A stretch of 64,000 bases of DNA, taken from NCBI GenBank assembly GCA_032622095.1, contig CP136064.1:136973954-137037953 (forward strand). The letters are read 5' to 3'. This DNA is from Siphonodentalium dalli. Taxonomy: Eukaryota > Mollusca > Scaphopoda > Gadilida > Siphonodentaliidae. Of the stretch, positions 35,695-46,760 are shown one piece after another. Position 1 is the first letter of the stretch; every line of letters starts with the position of its first letter. The notes under the pieces were generated by a model. It worked only from the letters and a program-made list of their open reading frames with translations, was not told the origin of the DNA and ran no database searches. Both the position numbers and the translations under genes were made by a program.

Positions 35695-36080
35695 TTATCC
35701 AGGTGAAGAAAAATTGTGGGCTATATTGGATTGAATTTGTCTTCTGTCTGTCAGGCGATCCTTCTATCCGTCTGTCTGTTGGGATATCTATCCATCCATC
35801 TATCAAAAAATTGTTTTCATCTCCACATTAAATACCAAATGTGTTTATATATTTTGGTGTGCATGTTCCCTAGGTGACTCACAATCAGATTTGTTCAAAT
35901 AAGTTCATCAGATCAAATAGGTGCGAAGCCAGGGCCATAACTATTTCCCACCATAGTAATTCTTAAAACAATTTTTTCTCAAGAACCATTGGGCCTCTAT
36001 ATAGCTTATATTTGGGTATGGAGGGGCCTTGGGTGACAGAGGTTCATATTTGTTCAAATGGGGTCCTATTTTAGGAAAAA
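35695..36080 (+). repeat. AGCTCACC family, copy 3 (diverged)
   Basis: GTCTGTCTGTTGG, CCTAGGTGACTCACAATCAG, AGGGCCATAACT and GAACCATTGGGCC follow the order of copies 1 and 2. The start has been replaced by a CCACTTATCCAGGTGAA segment that also occurs at 36225 and 40845. Confidence 0.65.
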
Positions 36081-36084
36081 AAAG

Positions 36085-36200
36085 GCACACAGAGGGTGAA
36101 TTCGGTGATGCTAGCCCACCTTGCGGAATAGTGTCATTAAATTCACCTTTTCGGGACCTCATTCTGCAAAGATCAGACACACTAAATACAGAATTGGCTG
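36085..36200. repeat. Foldback of the GCAGAATGAGGTC family (copy 3)
   Basis: GAGGGTGAATTCGGTGATGC pairs with TAGTGTCATTAAATTCACC, and the right arm ends CCTCATTCTGCA. It shares the flank CAGACACACTAAAT with copy 2. Confidence 0.65.
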
Positions 36201-36214
36201 TTCCAATTCTATTT

Positions 36215-36398
36215 TCTTAACCACCACTTATCCAGATGAAATAATAATCAGATTTTTCAAAGAAAAATTGAAGGGTATATTGAATATTACCAGATGAATG
36301 GATCTCATAGATGGGGATTCACATTTGTTCTAATAGGGGCAGAGATAAGAGATTTAACTCTCATCTATGCTCCCTTGCAAAAAGAAATCCGAGCTTTT
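36215..36398 (+). repeat. Module A (CTTAACCACCACTTATCC)
   Basis: TTTTCTTAACCACCACTTAT, TTTTTCAAAGAAAAATTG, GATGAATGG(A/G)TCTCATAG and GGGGCAGAGATAAGAGATTT occur in the same order at 40828-41015 and 56279-56453. Non-coding dispersed module. Confidence 0.7.
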
Positions 36399-36399
36399 T

Positions 36400-36750
36400 G
36401 AAAGAAGTTTGGGAATCCTAGGAATTCATAGGATTTCCAAGGTTTGAACCAAGCTTTTTGAATGAAAAAATTTACTCTTCAACAAAGTTTGGAATTCCTT
36501 GGTTGGAACCTTGGTAAAGCTTAGTAAAGCTTGGATCTAAGTTTTACCAAGCTTTACCAAGGTTGTCACATAAAGTGAAACATTGGAAAAGCTTGGAAAA
36601 GCTTGGAAGTCCTTGACTCAGTGTTGACCAACCTTGGTAAATCTAAGTAAAGCTTGGATCTAATATTTACTAAGCTTTACCAAGGTTCTTACATGAAGTT
36701 TGAAAATCTTGGAAATCCTTGGAAAAGCTTGGTAAAGCTTAGTTGCATGT
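36400..36750 (+). repeat. Minisatellite B (CTTGGTAAAGCTTAG)
   Basis: Degenerate units of AACCTTGGTAAAGCTTAG and GGAAAAGCTTGGAA, the same motif family as 39899-40615 and 55451-56050. No gene. Confidence 0.75.
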
Positions 36751-36894
36751 CACATGACTGGGTCACACGACTATGCAGACGTCACTGTTGTCTGTGGCAG
36801 CATTTTGAATTAACTGTTGCACTGAGTTTAAATCCATGTTTTATCACAACAATCTTCAGGTAAGTTATTGCTTGTGTGGTCCTACCCTTACATT

Positions 36895-37265
36895 TCCCAA
36901 GTGTGTTATAAGTGTAAAATAAGTGTTGCATAAGTGTAGGAAATTTTTTCCTCTAAGTGTGCACTTACAACCAAGTGTACAAGTCCAACAGTGGCAGTAA
37001 GTGTAGTGCAAGTGCAACATAAGTGTACAGTAAGTGTACGTTCCAACTATGTAAATGAGGTAAGTGTCATATAAGTGTATGATTCTAAAGTGTGGTATAA
37101 GTGTATGTTGGCAAGTGTAATATAAGTGTATAATAATTGCAAGTGTTTTATAAGTAAGTTCTGAATGGGGTTGTAAGTGTATTGCAAGTGTACAATGGTG
37201 ATTGTGATGCAAGTGTATTATATAAGTGTATAGTACATGTATTAGTAAAATAAGTGTATATCATA
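36895..37265 (+). repeat. Minisatellite C (ATAAGTGTA)
   Basis: AAGTGT(A/G) recurs every 10-30 bp. The motif family is shared with 39150-39530 and 54702-55080. A 115-codon minus frame across it is a repeat translation. Confidence 0.85.
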
Positions 37266-37748
37266 GATGGGCATGCACATATTAAATTTCACTATCAATG
37301 ATGGCAATTGATGCATTAATCAAGGGAATCACATTCACAATGATTTACACTGATAAAATACTTTATTATATTATATTAATAATGTTTTAATATATAAATC
37401 ATCTATCGATTAGGTTCCTTGGCTCAATAAATATATTTCATAAATCTGGTGCTGATATGCGAAGTTTGAATGAGCTGAAATATCTTCAAGCTTGTCTCTT
37501 CCCGTTAGTCTTTACTCCACTTATGTCATGATGTCCATGTCATATTCAGTACCATGTCCCATTTAAAGCATGTAGTGCCTGCTGTGGGATGTTTAGTTTA
37601 GCACTGAGAGTGAGAGAAATTTGCAAACGTTGGCATGACCGATTCCAGTTTTTTTTTTGCCAAAAAAGCTGTAAGTGAGTCATTTTTTCTTCTTCTGATG
37701 TCACATTGTCTCTGAGATGATCAAAATTCCAATGTGCTCTGTGTGCCC
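37266..37748. other. Unassigned stretch left of duplication copy 1
   Basis: A minus-strand 82-codon frame (37546-37794) crosses the duplication border and has no recognised similarity. It is present only in copy 1, because in copy 2 the border abuts a LINE. Confidence 0.4.
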
Positions 37749-38057
37749 GGTCTACCCCTCCACCAAAATTAGTTTTGTCCGGTATCACAAGCATTTGGAT
37801 AAGACGTCAAGATGATTGAAATTGAATCCTTGATCAGTCCTCTTGGCGAGTCTTGCCAACATTGGGCAACAATGAAACATGCGAGAGATCAATCACTGAA
37901 TCAGCTGGACGACAGCCATCACTCTCCGGTTGAGAATTATCACTTGTAAATAAATGTATGTTGTATATCTGAATTTAGAGCACGTTTCCATCGGTTATAA
38001 TCTGTATGCGTCCAGTGTGACTTTACTGTTGACATTTAATTTCTCAATGTCATCGTG

Positions 38058-38216
38058 TCATTGTAGGATCACCGGTGGAATTGGGAACAAACTTCGCCTA
38101 TTAGCGTAATTATGTGCCGAATTCAGCCTCCTACCACCTGTTCTACCTCTAGTGTGTTTAGTTCCTTTCTTCTTTTTGCCAAATTGTTGAATTGTTTTGG
38201 CTTTTCTCGCCGTCAT
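38058..38216 (-). CDS. Short basic ORF, possible first exon (copy 1)
   Basis: A 52-residue ATG frame starts MTARKAKTIQQFGKKKKGTK and continues with HTRGRTGGRRLNS, strongly Lys/Arg-rich at the start with a more neutral tail. It could be a first exon, a nuclear-localised N-terminus or chance. Support is circumstantial: 85-120 bp upstream lie an NRF-1-like palindrome and an E-box. Further downstream on the same strand another frame (SDNSQPESDGCRPADSVID, about 37842-37940) looks coding, after a possible acceptor, but I could not make a phase-consistent join. It matches no family I can name. Confidence 0.3.
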   Translation of the reverse strand: MTARKAKTIQQFGKKKKGTKHTRGRTGGRRLNSAHNYANRRSLFPIPPVILQ

Positions 38217-38297
38217 TCTCGTAAATGAAAGCTGTTGTCAAATAAAATGCAGATGAAATTTAAATTTGATTTCTTGACCACCGAATGACCGGAATGT

Positions 38298-38340
38298 GGT
38301 CTGCGCATGCGCATGTAGTCACCGTCACAGTCACGTGTTA
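38298..38340 (-). promoter_or_regulatory. Promoter-like NRF-1 and E-box cluster (copy 1)
   Basis: TGCGCATGCGCA at about 38302-38313 is a perfect match to the palindromic NRF-1 site, and TCACGTG follows at 38331-38337. In animal genomes this pairing is typical of TATA-less promoters. On the minus strand it sits about 85-120 bp upstream of the basic ORF. The same sequence is in copy 2 near 53853-53892. Confidence 0.4.
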
Positions 38341-39149
38341 GCTTTTAGCCAATCGTATGCTCAGTTCTAGGATATCACTTGATTTAGACAGGGATTTCCC
38401 AATAAAATGATGACATCAGAGGACAATGTTTACACACAGCGAGATGAGATTAAATTCCCCATACACGAACACGTGGGCAGAAAACCGCAAGCATTTACTT
38501 TGGGAGATTTACAGTGGGTCGATAATCACACGTATATACAGTTAAACTTTGTTATTTTTGATAGATTTTAGGTTAAATTAAAAAACAGATAGCAGGTACA
38601 TATAAATGTACTTCTCCGAGAATGTTAAAAACAATTTTTATCTGTTCATCATTATTTTATTGTCACGAAATTACGCTAACTATCGAAGTTTTGCCATAAA
38701 AAAACCCCGATAAAAATAATTCTATTTGGGAGTATTGCACGTCAAAATTACGGGTTTAGAAACGATTTTTATTATACTTTCTGATCTGCGTCGTCAAACT
38801 ACTATCATACAACATTTCTATATTCGTAATGGCCATTTTTTGACTGCAGGTGTGTTTGGAAACACAATCATTGAAGCTTTCATATACGCCAATTTCAATA
38901 TACGTGATAGCGACCAATTTTCATTGTTTCTATGAAAAAATTTTTGCAGTTAATAAATTGTAGATATACATACTCATATATCTTTATTTTAGCACAAAAG
39001 ATTCATAAAATCGGAATATAAATAACAGAAAAACGAAATACCGGTAATTTCAAAATTGAAAAAGTTCATATTTAATATAAGACGGCAATTATATAGTACA
39101 AATGTGCGAGGCTCTGAGCAATATTCCTGAACATATCCATATCAAAGTT

Positions 39150-39530
39150 TGATAAGTGTGGTATAAGTGTTGATAAATTTTTCCAAAGTTCCATAAGTGT
39201 ACCTTTAAGTGTGGGGCAGTGTTCCCAAAACATTTTAAAAGTATAAGTATCATCAGTGTGTCATAAGTGTAGAGAGAACTTTTCAAAGTACCATAAGTGT
39301 AGCTGTAAGTGTGGGCAGCATGCCCAAAGATTTTCAAAGTCTCAAAAGTGTAGAGCAAGTGTACACTTATTACAACACTTACACTACACTTACGAAATAA
39401 GTGTACATTTCGAAAAAAAGTGAGTGTGGTACAAGTGTACTGAATTAAAAAAAGAAAAGCTACAAGTGTACTATAAGTGTATACCTGAACTACACTTACA
39501 ATGAAAGTGTACACTTAGAAAATATAAGGG
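39150..39530 (+). repeat. Minisatellite C in duplication copy 1
   Basis: ATAAGTGTA-type units with one short inverted patch (GTACACTTATTACAACACTT at about 39360). It is the counterpart of 54702-55080 with almost no difference in length. Confidence 0.85.
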
Positions 39531-39898
39531 TAATGTTTTCTATTTGACTCATAGAATATGGTTGTAGTGATAGTTTTATTTATGATATTATGTTAACAAT
39601 TATTTTACCATTTCCAAATATAACCTTCAAGACCACTATCTACCTTTTCATTCCAAAGGCTTGTCTCTATCATTATATATTCTCAGCTAATTTATCTAAT
39701 TTAACTGTTTTATCACACTCCAAATAAATTCTGACTGAAAAGTGAACTTTGAATGAATAATATCATGAATGATTATATGGCATGGTTCATGACTGTTGTA
39801 AATTTCAAGAGATTGTATCATTAATGATGATAATATTGTCAAAAGTTGAAGCCTTTGCAGTGTCATTAGAGATTGTCACCTTTTAAATACAAAACAAT

Positions 39899-40615
39899 TG
39901 CAACCTTGGTAAAGCTTGGTAAAGCTGGGTTGCAACCTTGGCCAAGGTCATTTACAACCTTAGTAAAGCTTGGTAAAGTTAGGTTGGAAAGCTTGGTAAA
40001 GCTTGGAAAAGCTAGGCTGGAACCTTGGTAAAGCTTGAAAAAGCTGAGCTGGAACCTTTGTAAAGCTAGGAAAAGCTAGGCTGGAACCTTGGTAAAGCTT
40101 GAAAAAGCTAGACTGGAAGCTTGGTAAAGCCAGATAAAGCTAGGCTGGAACCGTGGTAAAGCTTGGTAAAGCTAGGTAAAGCTAGGCTGGAACCTTGGTA
40201 AAGCTTGATAACGCTTGGTAAAGCTAGGCTGGAACCTTGGTAAAGCTTGGTAAAGCTAGGTAAAGCTAGGCTGGAACCTTGGTAAAGCTTGGTAAAGCTA
40301 GGTAAAGCTAGGCTGGAACCTTGGTAAAGCTTTGTAAAGCTAGATTGGAAACCTTGGTAAAGCTTGGTAAAGTTATGATTAAGTTTTTGAAAAGCTTGGA
40401 AATCCTTGGATAAGCTCGGTTTAATTTGCTGAGGTATTCCAAGGTGTTCCGAACATGAAACTGCCCAATACCGCCCCATGGATTTCCCAGCTTTTCCAAG
40501 GTCTCTAATCCTAGGATATCCTAGGAATTCCAAGGAATTTTCCTAACTTTTCCAAGCTTTTATACCTAGGATATCCTAGGAATTCCTTGGATATCCTAGG
40601 ACATTTTGGTAAGGG
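39899..40615 (+). repeat. Minisatellite B in duplication copy 1
   Basis: About 30-bp units of GGCTGGAACCTTGGTAAAGC followed by TTGGTAAAGCTA. It ends in TCCTAGGATATCCTAGGAAT units at 40510-40600. It has more units than copy 2. The minus frames with repeated FTKLYQGSSLALPS are array translations. Confidence 0.9.
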
Positions 40616-40689
40616 TTGTTTGGTACTGGTATAATAATATTGATTTCTAGGCAGCCTGTGTGGGGGAAATGTTGGAGGTAATGGGGAGG

Positions 40690-41403
40690 GGGTGGAGTTT
40701 TGATCCCCTACTTTAAAGAAAATTTAAACAGCTGAAAAGTTCATGCCTGATACAACATTAGTTGTAGATTAGATGTTCACACCAAAAAATTTCATGTCTG
40801 ATACAACATTAGTTGTAGGTTTTCCAGTATTGTTTTCTTAACCACCACTTATCCAGGTGAAATCATGCCCTGATTTTTCAAAGAAAAATTGGGGTATATT
40901 GGATATTGGGGGGGGGTACATGTATATTGATATTCTAGATGAATGGGTCTCATAGTTGGGGATTCACATTTGTTCTAATAGGGGCAGAGATAAGAGATTT
41001 AACTCTCCTCTATGTTGTTTGGTACTGGTATAATAATATTGATTTCTAAGAAGCTTGGTGGGGGGCAACATTTTAGGGACTGGGAGTGTAGAGGGGTGGA
41101 GTTTTTATCCCCTGCTTTGATCAAAATTTAAACAGTTGAAAATTTCATGCCTGATACAACATTAGTTGTAGATTAGATATTCACATCAGAAATAGGTTAG
41201 AATTGTTCTCATATTTTGGTTAGATTTTCCAACATGTATGTTTTTAAATCAACAGTCCATATGTTCCTACTTCAGGTTAAACTGTTGGACAGAATTGGCC
41301 AAACATTTTAACTTTAATATGGGGGTGTCAGGTTGGTAATTTTCAAAAGTTTGAGAGCTTGAAGTATTGGTACCATGTAAAATTCAACCTAAGAGGGATG
41401 TGC
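40690..41403 (+). repeat. Dispersed GATACAACATTAGTTG family, two units
   Basis: GGGTGGAGTTTT.ATCCCCT, AATTTAAACAG.TGAAAA, TTCATGCCTGATACAACATT recurs at about 40693 and 41093 and has diverged relatives at 43310-43440, 46920-47010 and, inverted, near 44830-44910. Module A lies between the units. Confidence 0.65.
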
Positions 41404-41679
41404 AAAAGGAATTTTTTGAACTTAGTACTGCGGTATGATTGTCTTCTTTAAAAAGTAAGATGTTGGAGATTGTCAGTGTTGTGCAATTAGAAAGTTCAAG
41501 GTGAAGAGCACTGCTCATCTGAGAACCTCCAACTATGTCCATGTTTAGAACTACCTGTCTTAAGTGATATTTTCAAGTACTGTCTTGTACCTGTAGTCAT
41601 CAGAGTCCCAGTCTTCTCAGTCTTTACAGTCTGGTGAGCTACCCACAGTCATTGACTGTCTTGTTGTGTTTACCCATAC

Positions 41680-41902
41680 CATGTATGGTAAACATTGTGT
41701 CGATATCCGGATTGACCACACGTCGTGTGTCCTTCCGTCTGTCTGTCTGTATGTCTGTCTGTCCATAGACACTGTATGCATGGTGCGATAACTAAAATAT
41801 TTTCTATCTGATCGGAACCAAATTTTATATATGAATTTCGCAGCACAAAAGACAGATCGAATTCGAATATGGGTTTGATCCGACTAGTTTTAACGGAGTT
41901 AT
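41680..41902 (+). repeat. GTCTGTCTGTC element fragment
   Basis: CCATACCATGTATGGTAAACA, GTCTGTCTGTCTGTATGTCT, TGATCGGAACCAAATTTTAT and GAATATGGGTTTGATCCGAC resemble the unit structure of 20980-21561. The end GAGTTATGGCC stops at 41902 and other sequence follows, whereas copy 2 continues into CCCTTTTTCG. Confidence 0.7.
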
Positions 41903-42321
41903 GGCCAGACTTGTTTACCCTCCCGATATTCGCGGGAGACTCCCGATTTTAATCGTCTCTTCCCGCGCTCCCGATCCGGAAACAGAATCTCCCGATTTCA
42001 AATGTCTATACCAGAATTAAAAAAATAATTTACAGTGATTAATAGGCTGTCCCTGTGGCGACTAAAACAGGCGCAAAAATCAATTAGCTAGCGGCTGACC
42101 ACACGCAATGCATGAAGCCATGCGGGTGCAATAAATCAATTTAGACTAATCCTACAAGCGACACTGGTATTCATGTCGGCTTTGATTCTTTTGTGAAAGT
42201 GACGAAAGAGTAAGTGGAAACTGAGCTGTATTTGTCAATATCATAAACGGCGGATTTCCTTACAAGCTTATATGTGACTATATAACGAAACACATTTTTC
42301 TTTCGTCATAACAAATCACTT
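41903..42321. other. Unassigned stretch between duplication and TIR element
   Basis: It contains CTCCCGAT.TTCGCGGGAGACTCCCGAT, a degenerate repeat with hairpin potential at 41930-41985. No gene is seen. Confidence 0.4.
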
Positions 42322-42345
42322 CCCAGATAGCACACGTACGTTGGG

Positions 42346-42800
42346 CCAACGTTGGAATAATTACGTTGGCCCAACGTCGGCTTTTGTGGTTGGTACGACG
42401 ATGGCCCGACGTCGACATGCGTTGGAATAATTACGTTGGCCCAACGTCAGCTTTTGTGGTTGGTACGACGATGACCCAACGTCGACTTGCGTTGGAATAC
42501 TTACGTTGGCCCAAGGTAGGCTTTTGTGGTTGGTACGACGATGGCCCAACGTCGACTTGTTGGAATAATTACGTTGGCGCAACGTCGGATTTTGTGGTTG
42601 GTACAACGATGGCGCAACGTCGACATGCGTCAGATTTTGCACGTTTCAAACATGGCTACGTTGGCCCGACGTTGGACAACCAACGTTGGGGCAACGTTGG
42701 TTTTACCGCTGGTTTAACGTTGGCCCGACGTTGAAAACGTAACGCACTAGGCGATATGTGAGGTTAGTAGGTGCGTTAGATGTCGACGTTGGACCAACGT
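42346..42800 (+). repeat. Left subterminal array, about 70-bp unit, four copies
   Basis: GTTGGAATAATTACGTTGGC, CAACGTCGGCTTTTGTGG and TTGGTACGACGATGGCCC recur at about 42352, 42424, 42493 and 42560. Then simpler ACGTTGG/CCAACG palindromic words continue to about 42800. The frames on both strands are repeat translations. Confidence 0.9.
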
Positions 42801-43264
42801 TGGCCCAACGTTGGTCATAATGTGGAGAAATCGGTCGATTACGTCGTAGCGTCATTTTAACGTCATTCTTAACTGGTCGCGTGTTTCTTTTTCAAATAAC
42901 GCTTTGGTTTATTGACTGAACTTGCATTTGTGTTCTGAGTGAGCTTCTCGGTTTAATGGATTATTATTTGGATAATGCACCACGGAACACCATCACCAGC
43001 TATAGGGACCCGAAGAAGTACCGGTAAGTACTTTAGTTGAGAATATCATGCCGAATAACTTGGAATTTCAACGATAAGCGTGCGTCGTCGGATTCATTTC
43101 CTCCACAACCAACTTAAAGTTTGAATTTGAAGTTTAACCCTTCAATTGTCAGAAACGAAAACAAATAAATTTATGTCAGTTTCGTGTGATGGCATCCGAC
43201 TGTATGAGGAAGAAAATGTCATTCTAATTACTATCTATATTTCACGATCCATGTGTGATAATAC

Positions 43265-43900
43265 ACGGATTTAGGGACATGGCGGCAGGGGTGTTGCACG
43301 TGTGTCTCGCATCCCCCACCCCACCACACTTTGGTCAAAATTGTCAACAGTTGGATATTTCATACATGACACAACATTAATTGGAACTTTCGCACGGTCA
43401 CATCAACAATATTATAGGTTGAGATTGTTCTCGTAGTTTGATTTTCCAACAATTATTAATTGTTTATGGAACATCATTTGCACATTGTCCTACTTTTGTT
43501 AAAAAAATTGACTGAAATGGCATCAGTTGGAAATTTTACGACCTTAGGGTGGGGGGGGGGGGTCTCAGGTTGGAAATTTCCAACAATTGGAATTCTTGAG
43601 GCCAGTCTAGATGTTAGGAGTTTGCTATTTTCAGGTTCGGATCTCAAAATGTTCTCAGTGTATTCCGTTCCTCTTCTGGTTGTGGCAACAATACTACTGA
43701 TCCATTTAGAATAATGCTAACATCCAGGCTGTGAGGGGCCAGTAACTTTTGGGGAAATCAAACCCCAAAGGGGGGTGCAGTTGAAAATTCCAAGGTGGAT
43801 GCACCCCTCCCCAACGCTGAAACCCATCTAGCCACGTCCCTGTCATGGATTTCCATGGATAATTAAGTTCAGCCTACGACAGTGGATACCGTTCCACTTT
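43265..43900 (+). repeat. Dispersed repeats inside the TIR segment
   Basis: CATGGCGGCAGGGGTGTTGC, TTGGTCAAAATTGTCAACAG and CATGACACAACATTAATTGG are relatives of the 40690 family. A G-run at 43548-43562 is included. No coding signal. Confidence 0.5.
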
Positions 43901-45170
43901 CAGTTGTATACCCTATAATAGGCTATTATGCTTATAGCTGTTGGGGGGGGGGTGTACTACCAGAATAGGAATTTACGATTGCACCACCCCCTTTCGTTGT
44001 ATAAAATGCTCAAGCTGCAAACCAGAGTTCAGTCCCCTCGCTACGGTGTCTGACGCCCTGTTATGTAGGAGATTGATTTATGCATGGAGTTCGAACAACC
44101 TCCCCTTAATTCGGTATTTTCAAACCGGTACCTTAAATCCACTTGTCGGTTTCCGCTCCAAAATACACCTAATAATATTCTCTTGTGAATTGTTTCCCGT
44201 GTCGAAATAGGTCGATAAATACATGTCACAAAAAGTTGCATTGAAGTCATAACAAATACAAGTTTGAACACGATGTTTGGGTCCCAACCAAAAATCAGCT
44301 ATTTACACGGAGCGTTCCGTGTTTGTCTATATATTCCTGATATATGTTATAAATAAAGAGCGTTCGTTTCACTTCAGAGCATATGGCGCCAATGTATCAA
44401 TATTCTGTCAACCAGGCCATACTTGTGTGATTACCATGCAGTACATACTTAATCGGAGGGGGGCTTATATTGAGGTGTGAAAGGGTCTATCTGCTCTTTC
44501 GAGTATGATTCCCGGGGAAGTTTTTAGTTTCTGAAATATGTACATGTACCGGTACCTATTTATGGTCTCCGAATCAGTGACGTGGCTACATGGTCTTTGT
44601 TATGGTGTGTCAACGTTGAATTTCCTCTTGAACCAGACACCAAACTCCTTCTCGAGTTTCAATTTGCACCCCCCCCCCCCGCTTTGCATTGAAACTTTCC
44701 AACCGGCACCCAGGCTTTTCAACTGTTGGCAATTTCCAAACTGAATAAGACTGGAACATTTCCAAAATGGTGTTCATGTCAGACAACAATTTTTACTAAA
44801 GTCTAAAAGTTTTAAAAATATGATACCGGAGGTGTACACAAATCAGACAATGAAAACACGTACTTAAAGTTACCAAGTAATGATGTGTCAGACATGAAAT
44901 TTTCAACTTTTTTCTACAATGACTCACGTCACAGGGGTTTGAAACGCGATCCGCTGCCCAGCAGTTGGCATACACCCATAGTTGCAAAAAAATAATTTCA
45001 TTTTACAAACTTTACATTACGTGCGTATCATTTTACATTGTTTACGTCAAAGAATCACGTCATATTGATACGTTGTGTCAATGTTCACATGACTGGAGCT
45101 GTTGGAAGGAAGTTATTACGTTGTCACACTGTGTCACAATAATTATTTCAGCTGTAGTGTGGACCTATAT
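43901..45170. other. Unassigned interior of the TIR segment
   Basis: No gene was found. An inverted relative of the 40690 family with TGTCAGACATGAAATTTTCAAC lies near 44885-44910, and a C-run at 44669-44680. Confidence 0.4.
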
Positions 45171-45330
45171 GCCATCAACGTCGTTTTTCGGTTGATCTAT
45201 GAGCGTATAGACCGATCAGTAGACGAATAACATACTGTATAATTCCGCGAAGCGGATTATACTAAGTATGTTATTCGTCTACTGATCGGTCTATACGCTC
45301 ATAGATCAACCGAAAAACGACGTTGATGGC
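45171..45330. repeat. Perfect 66-bp inverted repeat (160-bp foldback)
   Basis: Bases 45171-45236 (GCCATCAACGTCG ... CATACT) and 45265-45330 are exact reverse complements by eye. The 28-bp loop is itself nearly palindromic (TATAATTCCGC, GAA, GCGGATTATA). A TATA word occurs on both sides but is not a convincing target duplication. It is probably a young foldback element. Confidence 0.92.
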
Positions 45331-46760
45331 TTATAATTACAACTATAACACTTTATTTTTAACTATCTACTATTAATCCATCTCAGAAAATTAATTGCCA
45401 AAACATGATTTTCCGTTGGACGATCTCGGAATTTGGTTGATGGGCCGAAATAAATTGGCCGAAATTGTCAACGAGCAACTTCGCCAAGAAAACTTTCAGA
45501 AAATAAATATCTACACTGCAATTTCAATTTTCAGCAATGAACTATCCATGATAAAAAGAATGACTTGTTTGGCTACGATTTACGTTTAAAATGACTCGAT
45601 AACAACCCAATAATTATCAACACACACAGAGTCGAATCCGCGATCTCCGGTAAAATTATTAACTCCAGACCAGTCCAGACTCCAGCCCGATGTAATTTGT
45701 AAACAAATGCCCTGATCATATCTAATGTACTCGTGACAAATGTCATGTCGTTAGCATTGTTATGAAGCTGAAAAATGTTAATAGGGTTGTAATCGGGTAA
45801 TACATTTTATTTATATCCAATAAAATTTGCCATGTTGATCAGCCTGATTCATGATAATTTCTGTTCACAGTAACTATACACGTTGTCATAGACGCTCTTT
45901 CGAAAATTGGACAAATGAAAAACGCGGCACGAATTTTGAGTGTTCAGTCGAGCGTTACCAAAACCTGAATACGGCTGAAATGAACAGACATAAGTATAGT
46001 ATAGTGTCCATAAGAAACAGAAACATGCAATATAGACATCAACAACTTGTTCAAATGTTTCTAGCATTGAGTTTTCGAGTTGTTTTTTCACTGAAATTCT
46101 AATGGAATTCTCGTTCCGCGCTTTCGCGTCATCCGGGGACGTCGTGTGGGGCGACGGTTATAGACTCGCCCAATTTTCTTAAAGTGTCACTACGCGATGT
46201 GACTCGTCTACTGCAAAGTCTATGCACTGATAGACGCAGGTCACGCGGTAGCCTCTCGACCAATTAAATGCCCGCATTTCGACGAAAACGAAAGTAGTTG
46301 TAATTATATAGTCGTAACGTTGAGTAATATTAGGATTTATGTATTTGGTTGGGGTCAATTTGTGTATTGATGCATCCCCCGCAAACGACCAATGACTACA
46401 TACTAGTAATGGACGTTGTCACTGTATTAAATGCCGCGTGTCCCTAAAACATAAATGTGAACACCCCAACCCCCAATAATAGACATGATTAGATATTATT
46501 GGGCGGGTAATTTAACTTTTTGGGGATATGTGGGACGTGACGGCATGCAGGGGGTGGCGACATGCACAACTTTTGGATATTTTTAATAATTTTGGCGATA
46601 CATATGGGGCATTTTTTACCAATAAACAAATATTACCCATCCCATATTTTGTCTGAGGTATTCATATCAATTAATTACATGGCTTGGGGCTCACCAAGCT
46701 ACCAACTGAAATAGTTTGTTGTTCTAACCAGTAGGCCTACATTTAGAGCAGTTTGACAGA
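45331..46760. other. Unassigned interior of the TIR segment
   Basis: No domain was recognised in the open frames at 45395 (plus), 45849 (minus) or 45851 (plus). AT-rich with a few GC-richer patches (46110-46270). Confidence 0.4.

Larger units (their letters stand above)
37749..41902 (+). repeat. Segmental duplication, copy 1
   Basis: It is near-identical (about 98% by eye) to 53301-56959 in the same orientation, 15.55 kb apart. It starts GGTCTACCCCTCCACC and ends at GAGTTATGGCC. Content in order: a unique-looking 1.2 kb with the short basic ORF, minisatellite C, minisatellite B, module A twice, and a GTCTGTCTGTC-type repeat. Copy 1 holds about 116 bp more of array B and about 380 bp (41404-41784) missing from copy 2. 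The long minus frames are array translations. Confidence 0.92.

Noticed and set aside
39089-39514. 141-codon minus frame, nearly identical at 54640-55065
   Set aside because: It lies across the AAGTGTA array. Its conservation reflects the recent segmental duplication, not selection.
40108-40533. 141-codon minus frame with repeated FTKLYQGSSLALPS, and its relative at 55626-55943
   Set aside because: It is the translation of minisatellite B, whose unit length leaves the frame open. Both strands show similar open frames and unit number varies between copies.
42322-42335. Assignment of the TIR segment to a named DNA-transposon superfamily
   Set aside because: Neither a clear target duplication nor a transposase is visible, so any superfamily name would be a guess.
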